Shown here: positions 42,615 to 54,235 of the stretch, in pieces
How the letters are laid out: every line of letters starts with the position of its first letter
Position numbering within the stretch: the first letter of the stretch is position 1
NCBI RefSeq assembly: GCF_014356525.2
Contig: NC_052506.1
Location: forward strand, 9,717,172-9,781,171
Direction: 5' to 3'
Source: Nilaparvata lugens
Lineage: Eukaryota > Arthropoda > Insecta > Hemiptera > Delphacidae
DNA: 64,000 bases
The notes under the pieces: generated by a model
Told to the model about the DNA's origin: nothing
The model's input: only the letters and a program-made list of their open reading frames with translations
Database searches by the model: none
Position numbers and translations under genes: made by a program

Positions 42615-43758
42615 CTGAGAAGAGATCTTCCTCATCATCATTTCAAGTTTTTACAAGAAAAATCTCGAACTAAATGTACAATAGATAGTAGTAGAGCAAA
42701 GTACAATTATTATGATCAAATTAAATTAAAAAATCAAGCCAAAAGTCCAAGAATTTTATATTTTTTTCTATTGATGACAATAGTTGTAGCTGTTATCCAC
42801 TCCATTTGCAAGTTCACGCAAATAACTCTTCTAATAAACCACTATTTATTATAACAAGTTTCTAATTTCTAAACTGGTCCCTCAACTACAATTTCTTTTT
42901 TACCTAGATTCAATCTTCAATAATCTACACTACTGTACAGTAGTCTATGCATTTGAAACGTTTTCAAATTTTTGCTGAGATTTCAATTTTTCAAACTATT
43001 GGTAATACTGTACCACCAAAAATCTACAGCTAAACTGACGAATTGTAAATGATATGCTAGATTTTTTAAAAATATGATTTAATTAGATTCTTGTAATAGA
43101 GCATCTATCATTGATTCCTGGTAACTCGTTATCAAAACGTATACCATATACACCACGACAAAATTTGCTTCATGAAATATATATTTTTCCAATAAACTTT
43201 TCTGTACTAATACTGTACGTTAATTTATTAGATGAAAATTAGATTCAAACATTGTAGTATTCAATTTTGGATTATTATTTTTTAATACGAAAATAAATAT
43301 ATAGATAAAACACCTCAAAACATACCGGATACTATTTGCCATGTTTATGTATGCACAAAAATATCAATTTTATAATAATTGACGACTAGACTTTGAATGA
43401 ATACATCTAATTACAATAATTTTATGTAACATCTATCATAAATAACTTACATTCAGAGAACACATTTCAATTTTATTATAAGTTACAATTTTTAATACTT
43501 GAGAAATATCACTAATATCAACACACACACAAATATTTTAATATCTCACCTCAATATGAAACATAGATTTCAATACATTTAAAGGTTTTAAAGATCTTAA
43601 ATACATAGTAATTATTAATCAACAATAAATAGATTCTAAATATGATGTTAGAGGAAGTCTTGCGGATTATTTATTCTTGAATAAATTTCGACAGTAATTG
43701 ATAAAGCAACAATAATCTCGTAAAGCTGGAATACAGTTCTAACTCGGAATAAACTCAC
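42615..43758. other. Non-coding AT-rich stretch between the two candidate exons
   Basis: Nothing recognisable apart from A/T-rich simple sequence. Would be intron if the flanking candidates belong to one gene. Confidence 0.4.
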
Positions 43759-43829
43759 TCATTCGCTTGTGCTTTTAGTTGGAAGATTTTCGATAATTTC
43801 TGGAAGAGCCTTTAAACAGCCTTTATGAG
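43759..43829 (-). CDS. Candidate coding exon, unknown protein
   Basis: Acceptor TTTTCAAATTAG, then AHKGCLKALPEIIENLPTKS and TSE, then TGA directly before a perfect donor GTGAGT. It begins in phase 1. The stop as the last codon is odd: either this is an alternative terminal exon or the reading is fortuitous. No family recognised. Confidence 0.3.
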
Positions 43830-44299
43830 CTAATTTGAAAATAGAGATTGGAATTGTAAAATGTATTATTTTAATCAGTTATTCAAGTGGCATTTATCGA
43901 TTAAGACATACTAATTAAAAAGTGTTGTCAATTAAACAATTAACTTTGCAACGGAAGTTTAGTGATAAATTTGAAACAGCAGTGCAAATCAGAAAATTTC
44001 ATTCACATTTCTCAACAAAAATGAATTCACTAAATATTTATTTGAGATATCAGTGCATCGTGCACCATTTTAAAATGATAAGGATAAATTTTATTCAGTT
44101 CTTTAAATTTATGAGATGACAATTTCCACCTTTGTAGGCCTACTGTTATCACAATATTGTTAATGAAAATAAAATTCGTGGACGGCTTATCCTAGACTAG
44201 ACAATATATCTAATATTAAGGAAACACTTTACATCATTTTTCGTGGTTTTAGGCAATAATTTATTTTGGCACATTCAAAGATCCTGTATAATATTGACA

Positions 44300-44516
44300 A
44301 TTTTAAACTATTTCCAGACAGTTTTCCAGATAGTTTATAGATGGATTAACTAGATACGAACCTTTCTTGACTACTGTTCTTAAAACATACAGTACTTTCA
44401 AAGTATCAACTTTTTAAACTATTTCCAGACATAGTTTATAGATGGGTTAACTAGACCTTTCTTGACTACTGCTCTTAAAACATACAGTACTTCCAAAGTA
44501 TCAACTTTTTAAAATA
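44300..44516. repeat. Two-copy tandem repeat, about 110-bp unit
   Basis: AAACTATTTCCAGACA, then TAGTTTATAGATGG, CCTTTCTTGACTACTG and AAAACATACAGTACTT, occur twice in a row with a few differences. Confidence 0.85.
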
Positions 44517-45085
44517 ACAGGAATACATTCAAAAAAGTATGTAATTTTATGCAGAATTATAATATAATTTGAAATATTGTTTTAGGTTGTTTCACACATT
44601 CATAATTTCAATTTAAAACGAGCAAATTGATTAATCAAATAATTCATCATCACAGCGTAATTGCCAGAAAAATGAAACAATAAATATAATATTTTTATCA
44701 CTTAGAAACCCCTATACAATTTTTATGTGTTATTATCTCACAATGATCCATGGATAACTCATAACTACATATATTTTTAATATTGATCCCAAGAGCTAGA
44801 AATTAATTAGGCTTCAACACTCAATATATCTCAAACGTTCATTTCTCACTAATATAAAGGATACCGTAATTAATATTTATTACTGACTAGTGGTGTGGCA
44901 TAGGACTAGATTAATCAATATTGACGGGCATGCGTCTATAAAGGTAAATTGTTAATTAAATTAATTAGTCTAAAAAAGGTAAAGAGTAATTAACCTATCA
45001 AAAATACTGAAGGTAGAGGTTTTTATAATGAGGCTTAGCCGCGAAAGTAACTATGAATGCGGTCGCTTGGTAGGCAGGTAATAAA

Positions 45086-45702
45086 TTACAGTGCAAGTAC
45101 CCCTGCATGATAAGTTAATAAAGGAAGTGTAATTCATCAAAATTGAATTCAAATTTAAAATGTATTGCAATATTGATACATTAGTAGAAACAGCTATCAA
45201 TTTATGACTTGATTCAAAAATGTTTACTGTATAATCGAATCCGAACATTGCACGGTAGATGCAGAGCATCTCTTTTCAAATGGGGCTTTATAGACTCTCC
45301 AGGATGCGATTGTGGAGCTCCATTGCAGACAATGAAACACATTGTCTATGAATGTGACAGACGTGCCTACCTGGGTGACAGTAATGACTTTACTGTGGCA
45401 AGCCCTCAGGCGATCCAGTACATTTTAAATTTGGACGTGCACTTGTAATCAGTGCGAAATTACAAGGAATTACGAATAAGGAAATGCCATACGCTATATA
45501 TACTGTATAATGAATACATTTACCTTGTTAGGTACATAGTTAATAAATTACAGTGCAAGTACCCCTGCATGATAAGTTAATAAAGGAAGTGTAATACATC
45601 AAAATTTAATTTAAATTTGAAATGTATTGTAATATTGATACATTAGTAGAAACAGCTATCAATTTATGACTTGATTCAAAAATGTATACTGTATAATGAA
45701 TA
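45086..45702 (+). mobile_element. LINE RT C-terminal fragment between two direct repeats
   Basis: Two copies of a roughly 150-bp sequence (45086-45238 and 45549-45702) start AATTACAGTGCAAGTACCCC and run through AGAAACAGCTATCAATTTAT. Between them an open frame (about 45236-45448) reads NRIRTLHGRCRASLFKWGFI and CDCGAPLQTMKHIVYECDRR, the Cys/His knuckle at the end of jockey-type reverse transcriptases. Probably a partly duplicated LINE 3' end. Confidence 0.7.
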
Positions 45703-46746
45703 CATTTATCTTTATTGTTCATTAAAAAAAATCACTAAATAATAGGTATACCTCAAAACGTATTTAAATACAAGATTCTTGTTCAGAATCAATGTTCATT
45801 GGGGTATTAAACATTCGGGTTGAATATTTAAATTAGAAATTTTGAGAAATCATCTATTGACGATTTCTATTGCATGAACATAATATCGAATAATTATAAA
45901 AAGTAGACTAGTAAGAAATAAATGGATTGCTCCAAAAGAACTACACAAGTTATGAACTGAATATCAAGTCAAGTACCTAATTTGGAAGACAAGAATAGGG
46001 GATAAAAATTCTATTTAATGGAAAGATATTCCCTACTATACACAGACCTGTAGTCTTGTAGGGGTTTCCTTTATATATAATTGAACTGCAACTGTCATTT
46101 TTTGTATGTAACATTCTGGGAAATAAATTGATTTGATTTGACTTTAAATTTCTTTGTAATAAAAGTTGAAAATTTAAAAAATGAAGATACTTTACTTGAT
46201 AAATAGAACTCGGTTAGGCATAGAACATCACTTGACTGCACCTCTATGTGCATTGTGCATTATGTTTCAATGTGTCAGAATAAGATCACAACCATTATCT
46301 TCAAAATAATCACTCAATTATTAAATACATCAAGATAAAATATGATTAATACATGCTAATTATAATAGGTAGGGTATTTCGAATACTGGCAGAGTAGATT
46401 AAAGTTTGGAATTGACTAATAATTTACAATGGAATCATGAAATAATACTGCATTATATAAATTAATACATTCACGAATTTTAGGCTCACACATGAAAATC
46501 TGATTGTTAGCACCAGTGCAATTAATTTTCATGAACTATGATTTATTAGTGAATTATATATGTTCATGGGAAAGTGATTTATTTATAGAAATGAAGTTTG
46601 ACTAAACTAGGATCACCACACTCAAAAACAGGAAAATGTATAAGTGCAATAAACATTTTGAATTTCATATTATTAATTTTGAACAACTGAACATGGGGTC
46701 ATACAATAAAATAATTCTTCCTTCAGGCACTGGATCAATAATATAA

Positions 46747-47164
46747 AGCCGTGTTCACACTGAACAAATGTTGGACATACATGTTCGGCAAACATGTTTG
46801 TTGAGAAGCTCAGGGACAAACATTTTAAAAAGTTTTGACAATCATTGTTTGTCAAACAAAAAAATACTTTTTTCCAAACATTTTCAGTTTTGACAGCTGT
46901 AAAACATAAAACCTGTTCTTCTCACTTACAAATATTTTGTTTGGTGACACGTCCACACTGGCCATTTTTTGTCAAACATGATAAAATTTGCTCAAACTTT
47001 TTTAACAAACATGTTTGTCGAACATAAAACCTGTTCTTCTCACTTACAAATATTTTGTTTGGTGACACGTCCACACTGGCCATTTTTTGTCAAACATGAT
47101 AAAATTTGCTCAAACTTTTTTAACAAACATGTTTGTCGAACATTTGTTCAGTGTAGACACGGCT
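46747..47164. mobile_element. MITE with AGCCGTGTTCACACTGAAC ends and an internal duplication
   Basis: AGCCGTGTTCACACTGAACA and its partner TGTTCAGTGTAGACACGGCT, flanked by TAA on both sides. A 119-bp block starting CATAAAACCTGTTCTTCTCA is repeated in tandem without change in the right half. AACATGTTTGTC-type phrases recur throughout. Confidence 0.8.
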
Positions 47165-47589
47165 TAAGATTCTCAACAAATTTAATGAAACATCGAAGAC
47201 AATATTGAGGAATTAATTTTTATAATAACTTGAATCTATATTTTATTAGATTTAATTCTTAGTTTGAGCATCCATAATAAATTATTTTATTCTATAAATG
47301 GATAATTCATAAGAGTATAGAGAATTTTAATGAAGAACTATTTTGACAACCGACCATTTGTTAATAGAGTCAATCGTTCTTCACATCTAGGCTGATTCAT
47401 AGGAATCAATCAATTAAAACATTTCCTACTATAATTTATTGTATCTACTTGATATCCCCGCAGTTCAATACACTAAAATCTTGGCACTTCTTTACACACA
47501 ACATGTAAGAATGAAACAAATACTTCAAATTACTACAAAACAGAATATTAATACTTATCAATATAATCAGATCTTTGGAAATTTTAGAA

Positions 47590-47845
47590 GAATTGTTGAA
47601 TAATTTTTAAATATAATGCATAACATTTTCCAATTCACAATTTTCATGAAAGTACTTATCAATAATAAAAATATTTTTTCAAATTGTCCACTCCTGACAG
47701 AATTATTGTAGAGAAATGCCAGTTTCTATGCATAAAATTTTTCAATTCACAATTTTCATGAAAGTACTTATCAATAATAGAAAATATTTTTTCAAATTCT
47801 CCACTCCTGATTGAATTATTGTAGAGAAATGCCAATTTCTAGGAA
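47590..47845. repeat. Two-copy tandem repeat, about 112-bp unit
   Basis: TTTTCATGAAAGTACTTATC, then CAAATTSTCCACTCCTGA and ATTGTAGAGAAATGCCA, appear twice in succession. Confidence 0.85.
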
Positions 47846-49692
47846 GCTTTTAATTGTCAGTTGTTACATGTAGCTTTCTCATTAAATGAAATTTAAAACA
47901 AAAACGTTCATTAATTAGCTTGAAAGTGACATTTTTTTGCATGGATGGACAATATTAAGTATTTTGATAAAAAATAGGTATAAACATAATTAAACGACTG
48001 ATAAATAATTTACGTTTCAAAGAACTCGCACTTTAAGCAAAATTGAATGACTAATGTAATCATAGGGAAAGATAGCATAATGTTTATGCTTTATTTCTCT
48101 ACAATGTAATTCATTAACGAAATATGGGTTGATGAGCGACGTTCATATTTAAGTGAACAGAAGCGGTATGCAACTATAATATCTATAGCCTCAGAATGTT
48201 ATCTTCCACTCTTACACACACTGGTTATTCTAAGTAAGGAATGTGGGAATTCTGATTATGGATTTTTCATTAGAAACCTAAAATCTGAAATATCAACTAG
48301 ATTGGATTCAACACTCAAAAACAGACCATTTCAGACACTACAAACTAATTACAGTTCGGAACATTCATGTCTGATACACATAATATAATAGTTTTATTGT
48401 CAAAATCAAAATATATAAATTGACGAAAAATCATTCACACCATTTCAAATTAAAAATAGATTTTCATAAATCTACTTTTTTCAAATATCAAGTGCTCCAT
48501 TCAAAATTGGGGAAATAGTTTCAATATTAAATATGTGACCTATACTAATTGTACAGTAGCAGATGGAGTAATTCAAAAGTACTTTAGATATGTTTCAGAG
48601 AAATTTTTCAAGGATATGTAGTAGAGGCATAGTAATATTTTCTAAAACTGTTTTTTAAAAAAAAAGTTTAGTAATTCGTATTTCAACAGTTACCCTTTAT
48701 ACCTACAATACGTTTGGATAACAGTCTAAATCTAGATAACCTGGATAACTGGTCTAAATCTCTTTCTGGTCCCCTTAATGTCCGTTATTCTATTAAATCA
48801 TTTTTATAATTTATAAATTCAATATAAGAGGGCATAGCTAATTATGAAATAAATATTCCTCTACCAAATAAATTGTCTATTGTAACTAGAGGTCAAAGAT
48901 TATTAATTTAAATTATTCAGTTAACTCTTCAACATATTCTACGGCCTGCTTTTTAATTACTTCAATTTATTTTGGCACATTAAAATTTCATTGCAAATGA
49001 CTCCATTGTCATTTCATTTTTGAGAATGTAGACTTACCATTTTAATCTAATACAACAGTCTCCAAGTAGTATTTTATAAAACCGGAGATTGTCTGAGAAT
49101 TAAAACATTATATATCATTTATATCTTCCCACACAATTACAGATAATATAATTTTTATTGGGTGAGAACAACAGGTTCAGCCCAAATTCTTCAAATATAG
49201 TATTCTTGGAAATATTACCATATGCTAGAAGTACTCCATCCTGCTACTGTTATATTCTGCGGTGGGATATATTGGAAAACTATCAGTTAAATTGAAGGAA
49301 TAGAAAACAATAGAGAGAATAATAATCAATTGTAGATCTTTATGACCAAACTTATACTATAATATAGTAATATAAATATACTATAATACTATACTATAAT
49401 ATATAAATATTATTTATTCCTATTAAGTTACAGCTGGAATACGACAGCTGAAGTTGGCACTAGTTAAGACCACCTTTATCAAAGACATCTAGAGTTATTA
49501 AATATATAACAAGTACAGTACACTAGATATTTCAATTGTCACGACTAGTGTTTCAATTAGAGTAAATATTTTTAATAGTATTTCAACAGTTAACAATTTT
49601 ATCGATAAAGAGATGAATAATACTTATAAGAATAAATAGACTGGTACGTCTTTTTAAAGAGATTTGGATACAACAATAACAACATTGATTTA
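47846..49692. other. Non-coding AT-rich stretch
   Basis: No protein-like frame. A short phrase near 49150-49190 (ACAACAGGTTCAGCCCAAAT) is a decayed piece of the LINE tail family. Simple TATA runs occur near 49370-49410. Confidence 0.45.
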
Positions 49693-49865
49693 AGCTGGGT
49701 TTACACCAAAAGTATTAACAAAATGTTAATATCTTAATCCTTATAGATTCTATTAGATTGAACGGAACTTGACAAACACATATGTTCATCATGTGTATGA
49801 TAAGTTATGTTCAATCTAATAGAATCTATAAGGATTGAGTTATTAACTTTGGTGTAAACGCAGCT
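49693..49865. mobile_element. MITE family S, copy 3, inserted at the CAMKMT stop codon
   Basis: AGCTGGGTTTACACCAAAAG at the left and ACTTTGGTGTAAACGCAGCT at the right. Flanks are TTA at 49690-49692 and TTA at 49866-49868. The right TTA, read on the minus strand, is the TAA stop of CAMKMT. Confidence 0.82.
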
Positions 49866-50783
49866 TTAGTCAGGTTGTTTTTTGATAAGATGAATGAGAA
49901 GAGGATAGTGTATGTCTTCGTCGTAGTCAGGACTGTCGGAGCTGAGTTGGAGATGACGCTGCCAGACCTGGTGGTTGTAGTAGTGGAGAATGGTGCAGAC
50001 AAAGCCCGACTGTTCGGCCTCGACGATGAACTTGTTGAGGGTGGATCCTCGCCGAGGTGCGGTGACGAGTGCCTCGCCATCAGCTTTGATTGCCGCCCGC
50101 ATAGTGGCCACGAGGTCCTTGCGCGCGTCGTCGAAGAAGAGGCAGTCGGCGGCCAGGACGACGTCGAACAGGGGTTGGGAGGCGAGTGGTTTGTTGCCCC
50201 ACTGCAGCGTGCAGCAGTCGACGCGCGGCGAGTCATGCAGGTCGTTTCGCTTCACGATGCGCGCCACATTCTCCACAGACGCCGTGTTGCCGTCGGTGAG
50301 GCGCACGAACGACGCATGCGTGAACTTGGCGATGAGCAGGCCAGCCAGACACGTCATGCCCCCTCCCAGCTCCAGCACCATCTTGCCCTGGAAGAAGTCG
50401 CGGTTGCAGAGTACATAGTAGGCGAGCACCTCCTCCGACGGCCACACGCACACGTTGCCCGTGTTGTTGAAGCCCATCAGGTCGGTGGGAGTGATCTCCT
50501 GTACCACGTGTCTCACAAGGACTGTGAACAGCTGGCCGTTGACGTGGGCGCTGTACTCGAACCACGTGTCGTCTGCGTCAGGCTTGAGCGTGAGCAGGCC
50601 GAAGCTGCTGATGCGACGCACCGATATCATGTCTAGCTTGTCCTGCTCCCGCCTGCGATGCAGAGCGCGGGCCAACATCCGCCACCTCCGACGCGCCATC
50701 TCATGCGGGTCGCTGCCGCCCCCACCTCCGCCTCCGCCTCCCGCCACCGCTGCTTGCTTGCCCTCCTGCTCCTGCTGCTGCAT
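49866..50783 (-). CDS. CAMKMT: Calmodulin-lysine N-methyltransferase, intronless
   Basis: Class I SAM-dependent methyltransferase that trimethylates calmodulin at a lysine (Lys115 in animals). Complete frame of 305 codons. The N-terminus has a Gly/Ala-rich run (about residues 11-23), then ISVRRISSFGLL. The conserved core reads GFNNTGNVCVWPSEEVLAYY, then VLELGGGMTCLAGLLIA (SAM motif I), LTDGN (acidic residue after strand 2), DVVLAADCLFFDD (post-motif block) and VTAPRRGSTLNKF, ending HYPLLIHLIKKQPD. Length and order match animal CAMKMT. Vertebrate genes are split by long introns; this one has none and is GC-rich in an AT-rich setting, so a retrocopy is possible. The 253-codon frame on the other strand is a shadow. 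The second in-frame Met (about residue 30) is an alternative start. Confidence 0.93.
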   Translation of the reverse strand: MQQQEQEGKQAAVAGGGGGGGGGSDPHEMARRRWRMLARALHRRREQDKLDMISVRRISSFGLLTLKPDADDTWFEYSAHVNGQLFTVLVRHVVQEITPTDLMGFNNTGNVCVWPSEEVLAYYVLCNRDFFQGKMVLELGGGMTCLAGLLIAKFTHASFVRLTDGNTASVENVARIVKRNDLHDSPRVDCCTLQWGNKPLASQPLFDVVLAADCLFFDDARKDLVATMRAAIKADGEALVTAPRRGSTLNKFIVEAEQSGFVCTILHYYNHQVWQRHLQLSSDSPDYDEDIHYPLLIHLIKKQPD

Positions 50784-50992
50784 CTCATCTCACTGCGGCG
50801 CCCCCTTCACCACGCCCCTCTCTGCCCCACAATCGCCTGTGTGCACACAACAGATACCATACCACATCACCACAATACTCTTTCTACTCTCTACTTCTAC
50901 TAACTGCCTTTCCAAAACTTCTCACAAGATCTATCAGTTTCCGCTAACGTTTTCATCCTAACTTGAACTGTTGATCAATGATCTACATTATA

Positions 50993-51552
50993 CAGAGTGT
51001 TTCCGAGAAACGGGAAATTTTGAAAGTTGAATAATTTAAAGAAAAACAAATCTTTAAATAAAGTTTTTAATATCATTCAATAGTAAAAATAATGTGATTT
51101 TAGAATAAATAATACCGTAGCATTTATTTTTTGAAGATGACATCTTGCAGGTGTATTCCTTTTATACGCAAATCCTGTAGTCTCTTCATCACATTGTCCA
51201 TGGTTTGACGTAACATTACAACTGCAATTTGAAATCGCTTCTCGAATCTTGGCTTTCAATTCTTCCGTTGTTGCAGAATTGAAAGCCAAAATTCGAGAAG
51301 CGATTTAAAATTCCAGTTCTAATGTTATGTCAAACCACGAATGGACAATGTGATTAAGAGACTAAAGGAATGTTTGCGTAGAAAAGGAACATACTTGCAA
51401 GATGTCATCTTCAAAAAATAAATGTTACGGTATTATTTATTCTAAAATGGCATTATTTTTACTATTGAATGATATGAGAAAAATTATTTAAAGATTTGTT
51501 TTTCTTGAACTTATTTAACTTTCAAAATTTCCCGTTTCTCTGAAACACCCTG
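50993..51552. mobile_element. Foldback made of two inverted mariner-type 3' ends
   Basis: Ends CAGAGTGTTTCCGAGAAACG and CGTTTCTCTGAAACACCCTG, flanked by TA. From the centre (about 51280) outward, each arm reads a transposase C-terminal tail: ELKAKIREAIS, then on the plus strand pieces of MDNVIKRLKECL and TYLQDVIFKK with TAA. The arms are about 270 bp. It starts only about 200 bp upstream of the CAMKMT start. Confidence 0.82.
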
Positions 51553-51691
51553 TACTTACTTGTTTGGATCAGTTCGCACATGTTTCAAGGCACTGAGCCC
51601 CCCCCCCATCTTCAGCGTACCTTGATGCTATCAAGGATTGAGTTAACAAGTAATTAAAGAACTGATGTACCGTGAAAATAGTTACTCATTA

Positions 51692-52156
51692 AGGTGCGTG
51701 CATTTCACTTTTCAACAGCTGATGGTCATGTATCAATTATCATTATGTATCAACTATCATTATGTATCAACTATCACCATGTATCAACTATCATTATGTA
51801 TCAACTATCATCATGTATCAACTATCATTATGTATCAACTATCATCATGTATCAACTATCATTATGTATCAACTATCATCATGTATCAACTATCATCATG
51901 TATCAACTATCATTATGTATCAACTATCATCATGTATCAACTATCATCATGTATCAACTATCATTATGTATTAACTATCATCATGTATCAACTATCATCA
52001 TGTATCAACTATCATTATGTATCAACTATCATCATGTATCAGCTTATTATGCATGTATCTTACTAATTCTTTACAAATACAAATAAATAAAAAAATAGCA
52101 TCATATGATGAAACGTGAAATGCACGTGTTCGTGGCACATAAGTCTGTACGCACCT
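51692..52156. mobile_element. MITE, AGGTGCGT ends, expanded by a minisatellite
   Basis: AGGTGCGTGCATTTCACTTT at the left and ACGTGAAATGCACGTG then CTGTACGCACCT at the right, flanked by TTA and TAA. Same family as 30455-30619, but the loop is filled by tandem 17-bp units. Confidence 0.78.
51731..52041. repeat. Minisatellite, 17-bp unit, about 18 copies
   Basis: Unit TATCAACTATCATTATG with ATCATCATG and ATCACCATG variants. Because 17 is 2 mod 3 and the unit lacks stops, all three plus frames stay open and give repeating YQLSLCIN-type ORFs. These are not genes. Confidence 0.95.
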
Positions 52157-52285
52157 TAATGAATAACTATTTCCACTTTCACAGCAGTTGTTATTCACTA
52201 TTAATTACTTGTTAACTCAATACTTGATAGTATCATGGGCTCAGTGCCTTGGAACATGTCCCAACTGATCTAAACAAGTAAGTAT

Positions 52286-53584
52286 AAAATGTACTGTTGA
52301 AAAAGTAAAAACAGTTCCTCATTAGGAGACTCATCTACTTCACAGTGATTTGATAATTCACTAGTCTAATACAATTTCTATGCTTACAACAGTGATTGAA
52401 TACCTATCTCTGATAGATATTATCTTAATTACAACGCTGGGTTTTGTGTTGGGAGTTGAGCCATTTTTATTTGTATGTGGCTTTGAATTGATACATTACT
52501 TTCAATTTCATTCAACTGAATCAGTCACTGTTTAAAATTAGTTTTTGAATGATATGTGTATAGGGTAATTATTATAGTAAGCAATGAAATGATTGAATAG
52601 TGAATTTCTACTGGGAGCTTTGGAAGAGATAGCGGATCTACACAGACTTGAGTGGCCTACACTTAATTTCTGCCTCTGGTTTATGGAATTAGAATTTTAT
52701 AGTAATCGACTGAAAAATTTTGTTTTTTAACAATGCTCATCTCTTATAAATTTTTACATCCTCTTTCACCCACAGTTAATGGAGGAATAGAGGTTGAATA
52801 CAAGCCAATAACACATTAACATATGAATAAATTCAGCTCATAATAATACTGAGCTGTGTCAAGGCCTTTTTATAAGTTACTACTTGTGGTTGATAAAAAT
52901 TACTGGTTTGAAAATAAATTTCAAATATAAACATGAGGAAATCAATTTCTATGTTTAATAGTATTATTATTTAAAAAATACTCCGACTTTTCAAATAGAA
53001 ATTGTGGGAACAAAATTTAGTTTATATCTAACAATATATTTAATAGTAATTGTAATTCAATGTACTACCTTGGCAGATAATTATTATGAAGTTCGTTTCC
53101 AAAAACTAGTTAATCGATTTCAAGAATTTAAAATCCACAAAAGATACTTGCAAATCTACTACTCTAGTTTAAAGCCTCCAATACAATCGAATTGACATCC
53201 AGAGTCATAATTCCAATAATTAAAATCGTTTGTCTCTATCAGCTGGTTCTGATAAAATAATCATTATCTTGCTAGAAGCTGTGGAAAGGGCGATAATTGG
53301 TTCTTACCGACCTCATTGGATAAATGAATTTGAAACAAAATCATCCAGATTTCATCATTCTCTTGTATGGATCTATCTAGCGTTAAAATTAATACTTCGA
53401 TAAAATCAATTAATTGTCATTTTGTCGATCAACTATCCAAATGACAACTAACATGTCAGCAACAGAAAAAGAAACTTGATGCTCGAGTATTCATATAGAG
53501 AGTTTTATTGAGAAAATTGCAAAAAATTGTTAATTTGAAACTGAGGAAGTGAAGAAATTTAAAAAAAAGAACATGAGAGTTGAA
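52286..53584. other. AT-rich stretch without a convincing gene
   Basis: Two short frames were looked at: ATG at 52380, 51 codons, hydrophobic (IILITTLGFVLGVEPFLFVC); and a GTG-initiated frame at 53004 with a signal-like start. Neither has splice sites or a recognisable family. Confidence 0.45.
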
Positions 53585-54235
53585 ATCAAACACTATTTGT
53601 CATTACAGGATAATTTAGGGTTGTTCACTAAATAGAAATAAGTAAATAAATAACTATATCACTAATAACAAATTCAGTTATGATGTATTGGAAAAGTGTT
53701 GTATAATTTTTTTATCGGACAAAAATGAATAGACAAATCACCAGAAAGACATGTCAATTCAAACACTATTTTTCATTACAGAATAGTTTAAGATTGTAGG
53801 AAAATTGTTGTATAATGTTTTTATCGGACAAAAATGAATAGACAAATCATCAGAAAGACATGTCAATTCAAACACTATTTTTCATTAAAGAATAATTTAG
53901 GGTTGTTTACTTCATAGAAATAAGTAAATAAATAACTATAACACTTTTTCACGAATTACAGATTCAGTTGGAATTTATTGGAAAAATTGTTGTATAATTT
54001 TTTTCTCGGACAAAAATGAATAGACAAATCACCAGAAAGACATGTCAATTCAAACACTATTTTTCATTACAGAATAATTTAGGGTTGTTCACTAAATAGA
54101 AATAAGTAGATAAATAACTATATCACTTTTTCACGAATAACAAGTTCAGTTAGAATTTATTGGAAAAATTGTTGTATAATGTTCTCTCGGACAAAAATTA
54201 ATAGACAAATCACCAGAAAGACATGTCAATACTCA
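53585..54235. repeat. Tandem repeat, about 181-bp unit, four copies (one shortened)
   Basis: AGACATGTCAATTCAAACAC and its surroundings recur near 53747, 53857, 54038 and 54219, spacings 110, 181 and 181. Units contain CGGACAAAAATGAATAGACA and AATAAGTAAATAAATAACTA. The second unit has lost about 70 bp. Confidence 0.88.

Larger units (their letters stand above)
51555..52285. repeat. Nested palindrome around a minisatellite-bearing MITE
   Basis: The outer arms run CTTACTTGTTTGGATCAGTT, GTTTCAAGGCACTGAGCCC and GAGTTAACAAGTAATTAA, mirrored at about 52160-52285. Inside is a MITE (51692-52156), and inside that the minisatellite. A run of C (51600-51609) marks the left arm. Confidence 0.8.

Noticed and set aside
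46200..46300. Minus-strand phrase DVLCLTEFYL similar to LINE endonuclease motifs
   Set aside because: Only about ten residues match the pattern and no neighbouring endonuclease motif could be read.
49875..50636. 253-codon open frame on the plus strand opposite CAMKMT
   Set aside because: It is the antisense shadow of a GC-rich coding region; it has a Val/Glu/Arg-biased composition and no recognisable domain, while the minus frame is clearly CAMKMT.
51665..52086. Two overlapping frames of about 130 codons with YQLSLCIN repeats
   Set aside because: Produced by the 17-bp minisatellite, which lacks stops in every plus frame.
52380..52535. 51-codon hydrophobic ORF with ATG
   Set aside because: Short, membrane-like by AT bias (Leu, Ile, Phe codons), no splice signals or recognised family.
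53004..53195. Frame with a signal-peptide-like hydrophobic start
   Set aside because: It opens with GTG, not ATG, in very AT-rich DNA, and no supporting exon or family was found.
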